DNA from: an uncultured Chloroflexota bacterium
Lineage (GTDB): Bacteria > Chloroflexota > Limnocylindria > Limnocylindrales > CSP1-4
DNA length: 64,000 nucleotides
Reading direction: 5' to 3'
NCBI GenBank assembly: GCA_903822495.1
Contig: CAIJPD010000022.1
Coordinates: 112,784 to 176,783, forward strand
Shown here: one piece after another, positions 51,602 through 61,459 of the stretch
Position numbering within the stretch: position 1 is the first letter of the stretch
Layout of the letters: each line of letters opens with the position of its first letter
Program-made: the position numbers and the translations under genes
The notes under the pieces: generated by a model
Told to the model about the DNA's origin: nothing
The model's input: only the letters and a program-made list of their open reading frames with translations
Database searches by the model: none

Positions 51602-54600
51602 GTGAGCAGGCGTACGACCGCCGCGTCGCGCGGCGCGCGATTCTTCGCGGCAGCGATCCTCATCGCCACCACGGCCATGCCGCTCAGCGCGTCTGCCGTC
51701 GTGGCCGCGTCAGGGCCCAACCTTGTCCAGAACGGCTCGTTTGAGAGCCCGGCCCTGGCCACGGACAGCGGCTCGCCCGCCAAGCTCACGTCCGCCAACG
51801 CCCTCCCGGGCTGGACCCTGTCCGGCACCGTCGACCTGGTCCGCTGCGCCGTCGCGTCCGCCTGCCCCGCGACCGGCTACCCGTGGGCCGCCGGCGACGG
51901 CGCGCAGTCCGTCAACCTGGAGGGCACCATCTCCGGGACGGTCTCGCAGGCCGTCCCGACCATCGCCGGCCACACCTACACGTTCTCGTTCGCCTACATG
52001 CCCGGGCCGCTGGCCGCCGAGGTGGACGCGCCCGAGAGCAAGATCTTCTGGAATGGGACGCGCCTCAAGATCGCCTTCAGGGAGCGCCAGAAGGACAAGC
52101 CGCGGGCGTGGATCACGGCCACGGCCACCGTCGTCGCCAGCGCCGCCAGCACGGTCATCACCTTCCAGGGGAACGGCGACAAGCGGAGCGGCTTCGCGCT
52201 GGACGGCGTCTCGGTCGTGGACAACGACGCGGGTCCTGCCACCCCGCCGCCGGCCGTGGTCGCGGCCCCGGAGCTGCTGCGCGCCGCCCCCATTTCCGAC
52301 GGCTCGGGCTCGGCGTTTGCCGGCCGGATCCTCGCGGGCGCGGGCACCTACCAGGTCACCTTCTACGCGGCCGCCACGTGCGCCGGCATCGGCTTTGGCG
52401 CCCCGGCACTGGGGTCCGCCAGCATCACCCTGGATGCGGCCAGCGATACGTTCCAGGCCACCATCCCGGCCACCATCCCGGCCGGCACGCCGTTCGTCGC
52501 CGCCAAGGTGACCGGACCCGCCAGCACCCCGGGCGTCGCGGGCAAGATCTCCGACTTCGGCCCGTGCGTCGTGTACAGCCCCGAGAACGACACCTGGCCG
52601 CGTGCGCTCGACATCACCCCCAGCGGCAGCGGCACCAGCACGCCCGGCATCGGCACCTGGATCGACCAGCCCGGCGTGGGACGCTGGTTCAAGGTCCACG
52701 TGGTCCCGGGCGGCAGCGTCACGCTGGACCTGGCCAACCTCCCGGCCGACTACGACGTCTACCTCTTCCGCGACATCGCGCAGGCGTATGGCCAGCTGAC
52801 CGGGACCACGGACCTGACGCAGCTCTCGGCGCAGTTCGCCGGTTCGGGCTTCGCCGGTTCCGGCTTCGCGGGTTCCGGGTTTGCGGGGAGTGGCTTCGCG
52901 GGAAGCGGCTTCGCCGGCTCCGGGTTTGCCGGGTCAGGCTTTGCGGGGAGTGGCTTCGCCCCGGATGAGTTCTCGGGATCCGGCTTCGCCGGTTCGGGCT
53001 TCGCGGGCTCCGGCTTCGCGGGCAGCGGGTTCGCCGGGTCAGGCTTTGCGGGCAGCGGGTTCGCGGGTTCGGGCTTCGCCGGCTCCGGCTTCGCGGGCAG
53101 CGGCTTCGCGCCCGAGGCCTTCTCGGCCGCCCAGGTCTACAGCCTGATCGCGTGGGGCAACCAGCCCTACCTGGCCGATGAGCACGTGGTTGCCAACACC
53201 TGGACCAGCACGGGCGACTTCTATATCCGCGTCAACGGCAAGAACGGCGCCTCCAGCCTGGCCGCCCCGTTCACCCTGACCGTCAACGAGCAGAGCAGCG
53301 TGTGCACCCCGGTGGTGCCGCAGGGCAGCAAGCCCGCGCCCTTTTCCAACACGGCCGACACCATCATCCTGACCGACTCGTCGCGCTTCGCCGGCCTGGA
53401 CACCAACGCCCTGATGGCCAAGCTGGGCGAGCTGGCGACCGCGACCAACGGCGTCGTGGTCGACCTGGCGGGCAACGCCCGCGTCCAGGGCCTCCAGGCG
53501 CAGGCCGACGGCAACGCGGGGTGCGTCTACGCCGAGAACCTCGTCGCCTCGGCGGCCAAGGACATCATCGACGCGTTCCGCAAGGGCAACACCGGGACCG
53601 GCGTCAAGTACGTGGTCCTGGCCGGCGGCGATTCGGTCCTGCCGTTCTTCCGCTACCCGGACACCTCGTCCATCGGCCCGGAGCTGAACTTCTACCCGCC
53701 GGTCCTGGGCACCTCCGTCTCGGAGGCCAGCCTGCGCAGCAACTACGTCCTGGGCCAGGACGCCTACGGCACCAACAAGACCTTTGGCGCGGGTGTGGTG
53801 GAGTTCCCCATCCCGGACCTGCCGGTGGGTCGCCTCGTGGAGACCCCGGCCGAGATCGTGACCATGGTCCAGGCCTACCTCGACCAGCACACCGTCACGC
53901 CGCACACCTCGTTCGTGAGCGGCTACGACTTCGTCGCGGACGCCGCCCTCCAGGTTCAGGGTGACCTGGCCGCCGGTACGGATGGCACGGGCGCCGCGGA
54001 TGCGTCCCTGATCACCCCGTACGGCGTGGCCCCGTCCGATCCGTCGTCGTGGACCGCCGACCAGCTCCGCGCGGGCTGGCTGGGCAGCCGCCGCGACATC
54101 TCGTTCCTGGGCGGCCACTTCAGCGCCAGCGGCGCGCTCGCGGCCGACCTGGCCAGCGCCCTGACCACGGCGGACCTCGCCGCGGCCGGGATCGACCTGA
54201 CCAACAGCGTGGTCTTCAGCATCGGCTGCCACTCCGGCTACAACACGGTGGATGCCGCCGGGGTCCCCGGCGTGACCAACACCCTGGACTGGGCGCAGGC
54301 GTTTGCCCGCCAAGGCATCACCTCGGTCCTGGGCACGGGCTACCAGTACGGCGACACGGACTTCATCGCCTACAGCGAGCAGCTGTACGCCGAGTTCGCC
54401 CGCCAGCTCCGATACGGGACGGGTCCCGTGGCCATCGGCCGGGCCCTGGTCGCCGCCAAGGTCGACTACCTCTCCAAGCTGACCTCCCTGGGCGACCTGC
54501 ACACCAAGTCGCTCCTGGAATCGGCCCTCTATGGCCTGCCCATGTTCGGGATCGACATGCCGGCCGGCCGCCTGGCGGCCCCGGCCGGGTCCTCCCCGGT

Positions 54601-57600
54601 CGCGCTCATCCCGTTCGCCACCCAGCCCGCGCTGACCACCGGCCTGCGCTACTACGACTTCACGCAGAGCACGCCCAGCGTGCCCAACACCAAGCAGCTC
54701 AACGTCGATACCGGCGGCACGCTGACCGCCACGTGGTACGCCGCACCCGACGGCTCCGTCCAGACCGAGCCCGGCGCGCCGGCCATCCCGGTGTACAGCG
54801 CCGGCGTGTCGGCAAACCCGGCGACTGATCCCGGCTACGTCCTGCGCGGCCTGGGCTTCCGGGGCGGGCACTACGCGGACTCCACCGTGGTGCCGCTGAC
54901 CGGCGCCCCGGGCACCGAGCTGGGGACCGCCCACACGTCGTTCAACTCGCCCACGTTCTATCCCAGCCAGCTGGCGCGACCCAACTTCTTCGACGCGCTG
55001 GCCGGCGGCGGCGCCACCACCCTGGTGATGACGCCCGCCCAGCACCGGGCACCCACGCCCGGCACGCCGGACGTGCTGCTCCGCCTGTACGGCGACGTCA
55101 GCTTCCGGCTCTTCTACAGCAACAGCCTGGCGGCCGGCGCCACGTCCGGCGCCCCGGTTGTCTACGGCATCACCAGCGACCTCACGCCGCTCGGCGACAC
55201 CCGGATCGTGGCCCGCATCGTGGGCGATCCCAACGCCGACATCCAGCAGGCGTGGGTCACCTTCACGGAGCCCGGCAGCGGCCTCTGGCAGTCCGCGGAT
55301 CTCGCCCGCGACGCCACGGATCCCACGCTCTGGACCCTCACCCGCCACATGGCGGTGGGCACCAGCTTCATGGTCCAGGCGGCCAACGGCTTTGGCCTGG
55401 TCACGGTGAATGACAACGCCAACGCGTACTACACCGCGGGCGTCGCCGCCGCGACCGCCGCGACCAGCGCGATCATCCTGGGCGGCGCCACCACGGGCGT
55501 CTACGGCACCAGCGCATCGGTCACGGCCACCCTGATGAGCGGCGGCAGTCCGGTCCCCAACCGGCTGATCGTCTTCAGCATCGGCTCCACCATCCGGAGC
55601 GGCACCACCAACGCCTCGGGCGTGGCCACGGCGTCCATCCCGCTGGCCAGCGCGGCCGGGAGCTACACCCTGTCGGCCACGTTCGGCGGCGACCCCACCA
55701 CCATGGGGAGCGGCGCCACGCGTGCCTTCGACATCACCCCGGCGGCGTCCCTCGTCACCATCACGTGCCCGGCCAGCGTCGACTTCAACGGCGACGCCCA
55801 GGTCCCGTGCGATGCGGCGGTCACCGGCGCCGGCGGCCTCGCCGACACCCTGACGGTCAGCTACCTGGACAACACCGCGGCCGGCCAGGCCACGGCCAGC
55901 GCCAGCTACCCGGGCGACGCCGCCCACACCGGCTCCACCGGCAGCGTCCACTTCACCATCGGCCACGCGGCGTCGGTGGTCAACGTGACGTGCCCGGCCA
56001 CCGCGGAGTACACGGGCGACCCGCTCGAGCCGTGCTCGGCGGTCGCCACGGGCGCCGGCGGCCTGAGCGTCTCGCCCCTGCTGGTGACCTACACCGGCAA
56101 CACCAACGTCGGCTCGGCGGGCGCCTCCGCGTCCTACGCGGGCGACGCCAACCACGACAGCAGCAGCGGCACGGGGTCGTTCCAGATCACCAAGGCCGGC
56201 TCGTCCGTCTCCATCAGCTGCGATGGCGGCCTGGCCTACACGGGCGCCGCCCAGACGCCGTGCACGGCCACCGTCCATGGCGCCGGCACGGTCACGGGCG
56301 CCGCCGTGGTCACCTACACCGACAACGTCGCGGCCGGCACCGGCCACGTCCTGGCCGTCTACGCGGGCGACACCAACCACATCGGATCCCAGGCCGCCAC
56401 CGTCTTCACGATCGGCCCGGCCAGCTCGTCGGTCGGCATCGAGTGCACCGCCGGCCAGGTCTACACCGGCGTGGCGCTCACCCCGTGCATCGCCACCGCC
56501 ACCGGCGCGGGCGGCTTCAGCCAGTCCCTGGCCGTCACCTACGGCAGCAACACCAGCGCGGGGATCGCCTCGGCCAGCGCCGAGTTCCCGGGCGACACCA
56601 ACCACACCGGCTCGTCCAACAGCACCACCTTCATCATCGGCCAGGCCGGCAGTTCCGTGAGCCTGTCGTGCACCCCGGGGCAGGTCTACACCGGCCTCGC
56701 GCTGCAGCCGTGCTCCGCGACGGTCAACGGCGCGGGCACCGTCACGGGTTCCGCCACGCTGGTCTACTCGGCCAACGTCGCGGCGGGAACCGCCTCGGTG
56801 ACGGCGACGTATGAGGGCGACGCGAACCACACGGGCTCGTCTACCCCCACCACGTTCGCCATCGGCCAGGCGTCGTCGTCCGTGTCGGTGTGGTGCGCGG
56901 CCTCCGCGACGTACACCGGGGCGGCACTCACCCCCTGCTCCGCGACGGTCACCGGCGCGGGCACGGTCACGGGGTCCGCCTCCGTCACGTACAGCAACAA
57001 CGTGAACGTCGGCAGCGCCCTGGCCTCCGCCAGCTACGCGGGCGACACCAACCACAGTGGCAACAGCGGGTCGGGCACCTTCCAGGTGGCCAAGGCCAGC
57101 TCCAGCGTGGACCTCTCCTGCCCGTCCCCGGTCACCTACACCGGCGCCGCGCTCACCCCGTGCAGCGCGACGGCCTCCGGCGCGGGCACGGTCACCGGCT
57201 CGGCCACCATCACGTACACCGCCAACACGGGCGCGGGCGCGGCCGGCGCCAGCGCCACCTACGCCGGCGACGCCAACCACACCGGTTCGTCCGCCACCGG
57301 CGGCTTCACGATCGACAAGGCCGGCTCCACCACCACCGTGACCTGCCCGGCCAGCGTGGCCGCCACCGGCAGCCCGCTCACCCCGTGCTACGCCACGGTC
57401 ATCGGCGCGGGTGGCCTCAACACCACCATCGACGTCGGCTACGCGAACAACGTCGTGGTCGGCACGGGCTCCGCGAGCGCCACCTTTGCCGGCGACGCCA
57501 ACCACGGCGGCAGCACCGGCGGCGCGACGTTCGGCATCACGCCGGGCGCGGCGTCGATCGCCATCACCGTCATCCCCGCCGGGAGCAACCCCACCCCGCA

Positions 57601-58828
57601 GTACAGCGACACCGTCACCCTGCGGGCCACCCTCCCGGCCGGTTCGCTGGGCAACGTGGCCTTCACGTTCAACGGCATCGCCGCGGGCTCGGCGTCCGTG
57701 AGCGGCGGCGTGGCGAACGTCAGCCTCCGGCTGGACAGCAACGTCATCCCGGCCGGCGCCGGCTCATACACCGTGGCAGCGGCCTTCACCGCCGGCGCGG
57801 GCAGCACCTGGCTCAGCGGCTCGGGCAGCACGCCTGTGGCCGTCGCCCGGGAGGGACAGCTGGCCAACGGGCAGCAGGACGGCTCCGCCCGCGTGGACTA
57901 CACCGGCGCCCAGCTGGTGGCCACCAACGTGGCACCCGCCCTCTCGGCGGTCATCCGCCAGGGCCGCGCCCCGGAGTCGTCCGACAACGAGCGGATCGAC
58001 TTCAGCCGGGCGGCCGTCACGGCGGTCTTCCGGATCTACCCGGCGGCCTGCGGGGCCACCTGCCCGGCCGCCACGTGGACCTCGGGCAACATCGCCTTCG
58101 TGAACATGGACGACGATGGCAACGGCCGGAACGGGACCGAGGCCGTCAACGCGCCCAAGCTGGCCCAGGGCTCGTACCTGGTCACGGTGACGGTCAACGC
58201 CAACGGGTTCATCCTCCCGCAGGTGGCCACCTCCACCCTGGCGGTGGGCACGCCCAGCGGCACGTTCCTGTCGGGGGCCGGCGCCATCGCGGCCGACTCC
58301 ACGTCCAACGCGCCGGTCACCACCGGCCAGTTTGGCTTTGGCATCAAGAGCGGCACGCCGCCGGCCGGTGACGGGATCTACGTCTACCGGACGCGGACCA
58401 TCGTCGCCGCGGGCACCTCCGCCCTCGGGACCAACTGCGCCACGCTGGGCGACACGGCCGCCGGCTCCTGCCGCGACGTGGACACCATCGTCCGGTCCAC
58501 CGGCATCACGTCACTGACGCCCAACACGGCCAAGAGCTACCCGTACAGCGCCTCGGCCGTGGGCACCGCCCTGGTCCAGGTGGTCGACGCCGCCGATGGC
58601 ACCACCCGCTACGCCGGCCTGGAGCTGACGGGCGCCACCTTCCGGGTGGACGTCCTGGACGGCTCGGCGGCCGGCACCTCGGACAAGGTGGGCTTCACGG
58701 TCTACCGATCCAACAGCACGGTCTTCCACCAGGCGTTCATCCCGGCGTCCGGCGCCATCGCCCAGACGGGCAGCGCGGCGGCCACCAACCTGGCGCTGCT
58801 CTCCACGGGCAACATCACGATCCACTGA
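51602..58828 (+). CDS. giant secreted C25-like peptidase with GSGFA and Ig-like repeats
   Basis: A 2,408-residue exported protein. Signal peptide 1-36; a carbohydrate-binding-like first domain (NLVQNGSFESP, ~40-200); a pre-peptidase beta-sandwich (~330-560) interrupted by 17 GSGFA units (412-504); a gingipain-like caspase-fold domain (~583-987) with predicted catalytic His839 in FLGGHFSAS and Cys876 in IGCHSGYN; an Ig-like domain; eight ~75-residue repeats each with two Cys (~1381-1980); then a C-terminal beta region. No membrane anchor is evident. GTG 51602 follows GGGGGAG. It is probably a surface or secreted protease/adhesin. Confidence 0.85.
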   Translation: MSRRTTAASRGARFFAAAILIATTAMPLSASAVVAASGPNLVQNGSFESPALATDSGSPAKLTSANALPGWTLSGTVDLVRCAVASACPATGYPWAAGDGAQSVNLEGTISGTVSQAVPTIAGHTYTFSFAYMPGPLAAEVDAPESKIFWNGTRLKIAFRERQKDKPRAWITATATVVASAASTVITFQGNGDKRSGFALDGVSVVDNDAGPATPPPAVVAAPELLRAAPISDGSGSAFAGRILAGAGTYQVTFYAAATCAGIGFGAPALGSASITLDAASDTFQATIPATIPAGTPFVAAKVTGPASTPGVAGKISDFGPCVVYSPENDTWPRALDITPSGSGTSTPGIGTWIDQPGVGRWFKVHVVPGGSVTLDLANLPADYDVYLFRDIAQAYGQLTGTTDLTQLSAQFAGSGFAGSGFAGSGFAGSGFAGSGFAGSGFAGSGFAGSGFAPDEFSGSGFAGSGFAGSGFAGSGFAGSGFAGSGFAGSGFAGSGFAGSGFAPEAFSAAQVYSLIAWGNQPYLADEHVVANTWTSTGDFYIRVNGKNGASSLAAPFTLTVNEQSSVCTPVVPQGSKPAPFSNTADTIILTDSSRFAGLDTNALMAKLGELATATNGVVVDLAGNARVQGLQAQADGNAGCVYAENLVASAAKDIIDAFRKGNTGTGVKYVVLAGGDSVLPFFRYPDTSSIGPELNFYPPVLGTSVSEASLRSNYVLGQDAYGTNKTFGAGVVEFPIPDLPVGRLVETPAEIVTMVQAYLDQHTVTPHTSFVSGYDFVADAALQVQGDLAAGTDGTGAADASLITPYGVAPSDPSSWTADQLRAGWLGSRRDISFLGGHFSASGALAADLASALTTADLAAAGIDLTNSVVFSIGCHSGYNTVDAAGVPGVTNTLDWAQAFARQGITSVLGTGYQYGDTDFIAYSEQLYAEFARQLRYGTGPVAIGRALVAAKVDYLSKLTSLGDLHTKSLLESALYGLPMFGIDMPAGRLAAPAGSSPVALIPFATQPALTTGLRYYDFTQSTPSVPNTKQLNVDTGGTLTATWYAAPDGSVQTEPGAPAIPVYSAGVSANPATDPGYVLRGLGFRGGHYADSTVVPLTGAPGTELGTAHTSFNSPTFYPSQLARPNFFDALAGGGATTLVMTPAQHRAPTPGTPDVLLRLYGDVSFRLFYSNSLAAGATSGAPVVYGITSDLTPLGDTRIVARIVGDPNADIQQAWVTFTEPGSGLWQSADLARDATDPTLWTLTRHMAVGTSFMVQAANGFGLVTVNDNANAYYTAGVAAATAATSAIILGGATTGVYGTSASVTATLMSGGSPVPNRLIVFSIGSTIRSGTTNASGVATASIPLASAAGSYTLSATFGGDPTTMGSGATRAFDITPAASLVTITCPASVDFNGDAQVPCDAAVTGAGGLADTLTVSYLDNTAAGQATASASYPGDAAHTGSTGSVHFTIGHAASVVNVTCPATAEYTGDPLEPCSAVATGAGGLSVSPLLVTYTGNTNVGSAGASASYAGDANHDSSSGTGSFQITKAGSSVSISCDGGLAYTGAAQTPCTATVHGAGTVTGAAVVTYTDNVAAGTGHVLAVYAGDTNHIGSQAATVFTIGPASSSVGIECTAGQVYTGVALTPCIATATGAGGFSQSLAVTYGSNTSAGIASASAEFPGDTNHTGSSNSTTFIIGQAGSSVSLSCTPGQVYTGLALQPCSATVNGAGTVTGSATLVYSANVAAGTASVTATYEGDANHTGSSTPTTFAIGQASSSVSVWCAASATYTGAALTPCSATVTGAGTVTGSASVTYSNNVNVGSALASASYAGDTNHSGNSGSGTFQVAKASSSVDLSCPSPVTYTGAALTPCSATASGAGTVTGSATITYTANTGAGAAGASATYAGDANHTGSSATGGFTIDKAGSTTTVTCPASVAATGSPLTPCYATVIGAGGLNTTIDVGYANNVVVGTGSASATFAGDANHGGSTGGATFGITPGAASIAITVIPAGSNPTPQYSDTVTLRATLPAGSLGNVAFTFNGIAAGSASVSGGVANVSLRLDSNVIPAGAGSYTVAAAFTAGAGSTWLSGSGSTPVAVAREGQLANGQQDGSARVDYTGAQLVATNVAPALSAVIRQGRAPESSDNERIDFSRAAVTAVFRIYPAACGATCPAATWTSGNIAFVNMDDDGNGRNGTEAVNAPKLAQGSYLVTVTVNANGFILPQVATSTLAVGTPSGTFLSGAGAIAADSTSNAPVTTGQFGFGIKSGTPPAGDGIYVYRTRTIVAAGTSALGTNCATLGDTAAGSCRDVDTIVRSTGITSLTPNTAKSYPYSASAVGTALVQVVDAADGTTRYAGLELTGATFRVDVLDGSAAGTSDKVGFTVYRSNSTVFHQAFIPASGAIAQTGSAAATNLALLSTGNITIH
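52837..53112 (+). repeat. GSGFA-coding 15-bp repeat array (8 + 9 copies)
   Basis: Two blocks, of eight and nine GSGFA units, are separated and ended by similar motifs (FAPDEFS and FAPEAF). Serine codons vary among TCG, TCC, TCA, AGT and AGC and Gly codons vary too, so the array is conserved as protein, not as recent DNA duplication. It sits in a loop of the pre-peptidase beta-sandwich. Confidence 0.9.
55744..57547 (+). repeat. eight Ig-like repeats (about 225 bp each) in the giant gene
   Basis: Eight units of ~75 residues follow each other without linkers. Each starts with (A/S/G)S-V---C, has a second Cys about 15 residues later, continues with a TGAGG or HGAGTVTG turn, and ends with YAGDANHTGS-like and F-I--A strands. 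The two Cys could form a disulfide in every unit. Confidence 0.85.
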
Positions 58829-58882
58829 TCCCGTGCCGGGCGGGTGAGCCGTCCGGCCAAACCCACGCTCCGCCTACTGGCC

Positions 58883-58914
58883 TCGAAGCCCCTCCCGTCC
58901 CGGAGGGGCTTCGA
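58883..58914 (+). terminator. terminator of the giant secreted protein gene
   Basis: TCGAAGCCCCTCC and GGAGGGGCTTCGA form a perfect 13-bp stem with a six-base loop, 54 bp after the stop, followed by TCATTCC. This is the strongest terminator in the window despite the short T-run. Confidence 0.75.
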
Positions 58915-59045
58915 TCATTCCGGGACTCGGCCCTGGACTCCTGCCATGTGCGGCTGGATGGGTCCTCGACTGGGCGAAGAGGGCCGGGCGGGGACCTTCG
59001 GCGTGCCCGTTGCGCGACGCAGGGCCCGGGCGGTAAAGTGTGCCG

Positions 59046-59062
59046 GACCAATTACCTTGGTC
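59046..59062. promoter_or_regulatory. operator candidate of the Fic gene
   Basis: GACCAA and TTGGTC are perfect 6-bp arms with a 5-bp spacer, about 40 bp before the Fic ATG. TGCCG and CGGCA extend the symmetry with a small offset. Confidence 0.4.
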
Positions 59063-59103
59063 ACTTCGGCATACTTCATGGACCTTCGCGGAGCCTTCGG
59101 GCC

Positions 59104-60141
59104 ATGACGATCACCAAGTCAGGAAGAGGACGTCCCAGCCGGGCGTACGTCCTCGCCCAGGTCGACATCGGGATGCAGGATCTCGCGCGAGCCGGAGGGC
59201 TCCCAAGCCCAACCGAGAACGAGCAGATCTGGCGTGACATCTGGTTCGAGGAGGCTCACCACAGCACGGCCATCGAAGGCAACACCCTCGTGCTGAAGGA
59301 GGTCCGAACCCTCCTCGCCGAGGGTCGGTCGGTCGGGAACAAGGAGCTCTGCGAGTACCTCGACGTTCAAGGCTACGCCAGGGCGGCCGAATGGGTCTAC
59401 TCGCAGGCTGTGGGACCGGGTGACGCGGCGTGGGAGGGCAGGGGGCGCATCTCCCGAACGGAGCTCCGCGAGATCCATCGCCTGGCCGTTGGCCTTTCCT
59501 GGGACGTCTGTCCGCCGGACCACCCCCCGCTCGATTCGCGTGAGCGGGCCGGCAGCTGGCGCGTCCACGACATCGCGGCGTTCGCCGATGGCATGGTGCC
59601 GCCGCCCTGGACGGAGATTGACGCCCGGGTCTCGGACTGGCTCGCCGCCATCGACGCAGGACCGGGTGAGGGCGAGCACATCCTCGCCCACCTCGCGCGG
59701 ATGCACAACGGGTTCGAGCGCATCCACCCGTTCCGCGACGGCAACGGGCGCGCCGGACGCCTGGTCCTGAATCTGCTGCTGGTTCGGGCAGGCTACCCGC
59801 CCACGGTCGTGCGCAAGGCCGGGCGGACTCGCTACCTGCTCGCCATGCGCAGGGCCGACCGCGACGACCCCGGGCCGCTCGCCGAGCTGATCGCCCGCGG
59901 CGTCAAGGAGAGCCTCGACCGGTTCCTCCTCCCCAACCTGGCCGGGCCCGTCAAGCTGCTGCCCCTGTCGGCACTCGAACGTCCCGGCCTGACGGTGAGG
60001 GGCCTTCGTTCCGCCGCCGAAAAGGGCACGCTGCGTGCGCAGCGTGACGGCGCCGGGCGGTGGATGAGCAGCGCCCGCTGGATCGACGAGTACCGCGCGG
60101 CCAGGCGAATGGGACGCCCGCCGAAGGCGCCCGAGGCGTGA
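59104..60141 (+). CDS. class II Fic-domain AMPylator
   Basis: A 345-residue protein. The self-inhibitory helix motif STAIEG (Ser54-Glu58-Gly59) lies before the Fic core, and HPFRDGNGRAGR near residue 208 is the catalytic loop. A C-terminal winged-helix-like segment (LSALERPGLTVRGLRSAAEKGTL) may bind DNA. The N-terminal inhibitory helix places it in class II, which regulates itself. It has its own upstream dyad and no separate antitoxin. Targets are unknown. Confidence 0.88.
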   Translation: MTITKSGRGRPSRAYVLAQVDIGMQDLARAGGLPSPTENEQIWRDIWFEEAHHSTAIEGNTLVLKEVRTLLAEGRSVGNKELCEYLDVQGYARAAEWVYSQAVGPGDAAWEGRGRISRTELREIHRLAVGLSWDVCPPDHPPLDSRERAGSWRVHDIAAFADGMVPPPWTEIDARVSDWLAAIDAGPGEGEHILAHLARMHNGFERIHPFRDGNGRAGRLVLNLLLVRAGYPPTVVRKAGRTRYLLAMRRADRDDPGPLAELIARGVKESLDRFLLPNLAGPVKLLPLSALERPGLTVRGLRSAAEKGTLRAQRDGAGRWMSSARWIDEYRAARRMGRPPKAPEA

Positions 60142-60264
60142 GCCGGGCCGTGCTCCAGCCCGCGTGGCAACTCCGGCCTTCGCCTCGCCCTGGCCGAGCG
60201 CCTGGCCCGCATCGGCGCCCACCCCGACGACCCCGATGAGCTGAGTGCCCGCAAGGCCACGCTG

Positions 60265-61383
60265 GTGATCGCCACCACTCTGGTCGTGGTGCTCGCGACC
60301 GTGTGGGTGGGCACGTACCTGGCCCTGGGCCTGCCCGGCTCGGCGGCCATCCCGTTCGGGTACCAGGTGATCTCCATCACCGGCCTGGTGCTGTTCGCCC
60401 GGACGCGCAGCTGGGCCCGCTTCCGCGCCAGCCAGCTCTTCCTCATCACGCTGCTGCCCTTCGCGCTCCAGTGGAGCCTGGGCGGCTACGGCGCCAGCAG
60501 CGCGGTCAGCCTGTGGGCGCTGGAGGGCGCGCTGGGGGCCCCGTTCTTCCTGCCGGCCGCCCAGGCCGTCCCGTGGTTCGTGCTGTTCGTGGGGCTCACG
60601 GTCTTCTCCGGGGTCATCGACCCCGTCCTGGCGACCCATCCCGCCGCCATCCCGGAGGCCCTTCGGACGGCCTTCTACGTCCTCAACATCACCGGCGTCT
60701 CGCTGACGGCGTTCCTGCTGCTCCAGTACTCCGTGCGCGCCCGCGAGGCCGCGCTGGCACGGTCTGACAGCCTCCTGCTCAACATCCTGCCCGCCGCCAT
60801 CGCCCGACGGCTCAAGCGGAGCACCGGCGTCATCGCCCAGGATCACCCGGACGTGACGGTCCTGTTCGCCGACGTCGCCGGCTTCACCCCGTTCGTCCAG
60901 CGGACGTCCGCCGCGGAGGTGATCGGCGTCCTCAACGACGTGTTCAGCGCCTTCGACCGCCTGGCCGAGCGCCACGGCCTGGAGAAGATCAAGACGATCG
61001 GCGACGCGTACATGGTGGTCGCCGGCGTGCCGGAGCCGCGGGCGGATCACGCGCAGGCGGCCGCCGACTTCGCCCTCGAGATGCAGTCGGCCATGGCCCA
61101 GGTCAGCCGTTCGCGCGGCCTCGACCTGCAGGTCCGCGTGGGGATGGCCACCGGGCCCGGGATCGCCGGCGTCATCGGCGAGCGCAAGTTTGCCTACGAC
61201 GTCTGGGGCGACACGGTGAACACGGCGAGCCGAATGGAATCGCACGGGGTGCCCGGCCGAATCCAGGTGACGGAGGCCATGCACGCGGCGCTGGGTGACC
61301 GGTTCCGCTTCGAGGAGCGCGGCGAGATCGAGGTCAAGGGCAAGGGTCCCATGCGGACCTGGCTGCTGGTGGGACGGGCGTAG
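60265..61383 (+). CDS. membrane adenylate cyclase, start codon unclear
   Basis: A 372-residue protein: about five membrane helices (residues 1-150), a linker LLLNILPAAIARRLK, then a full class III cyclase with both metal Asps (LFADVAGFTPF and TIGDAYMVV), adenine Lys in EKIKTIGD, Asp in YDVWGDTVN and Asn/Arg in VNTASRM. It should make cAMP. Protein-like sequence (LALAERLARIGAHPDDPDE) continues in frame upstream to about 60181, with only CTG codons as possible starts. Either an unusual start is used or the 5' end has been lost next to the Fic gene. GTG 60265 is the first standard codon. Confidence 0.8.
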   Translation: MIATTLVVVLATVWVGTYLALGLPGSAAIPFGYQVISITGLVLFARTRSWARFRASQLFLITLLPFALQWSLGGYGASSAVSLWALEGALGAPFFLPAAQAVPWFVLFVGLTVFSGVIDPVLATHPAAIPEALRTAFYVLNITGVSLTAFLLLQYSVRAREAALARSDSLLLNILPAAIARRLKRSTGVIAQDHPDVTVLFADVAGFTPFVQRTSAAEVIGVLNDVFSAFDRLAERHGLEKIKTIGDAYMVVAGVPEPRADHAQAAADFALEMQSAMAQVSRSRGLDLQVRVGMATGPGIAGVIGERKFAYDVWGDTVNTASRMESHGVPGRIQVTEAMHAALGDRFRFEERGEIEVKGKGPMRTWLLVGRA

Positions 61384-61459
61384 CGTCCTGACAGCGCAGG
61401 GGCGGCGTGCGCCGGCTCCGATGGGTACTCTGTCCGCGACGACCCACGAGGAGGGTTCC

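Noticed and set aside
52837..53112. possible CRISPR array
   Set aside because: The repeats are 15-bp codon-varied units in frame inside a protein, with no spacers.
53039..57505. 1,488-codon open frame opposite the giant secreted gene
   Set aside because: Gly/Arg/Val-rich shadow with no domain; the plus strand has a signal peptide, a catalytic dyad and conserved repeats.
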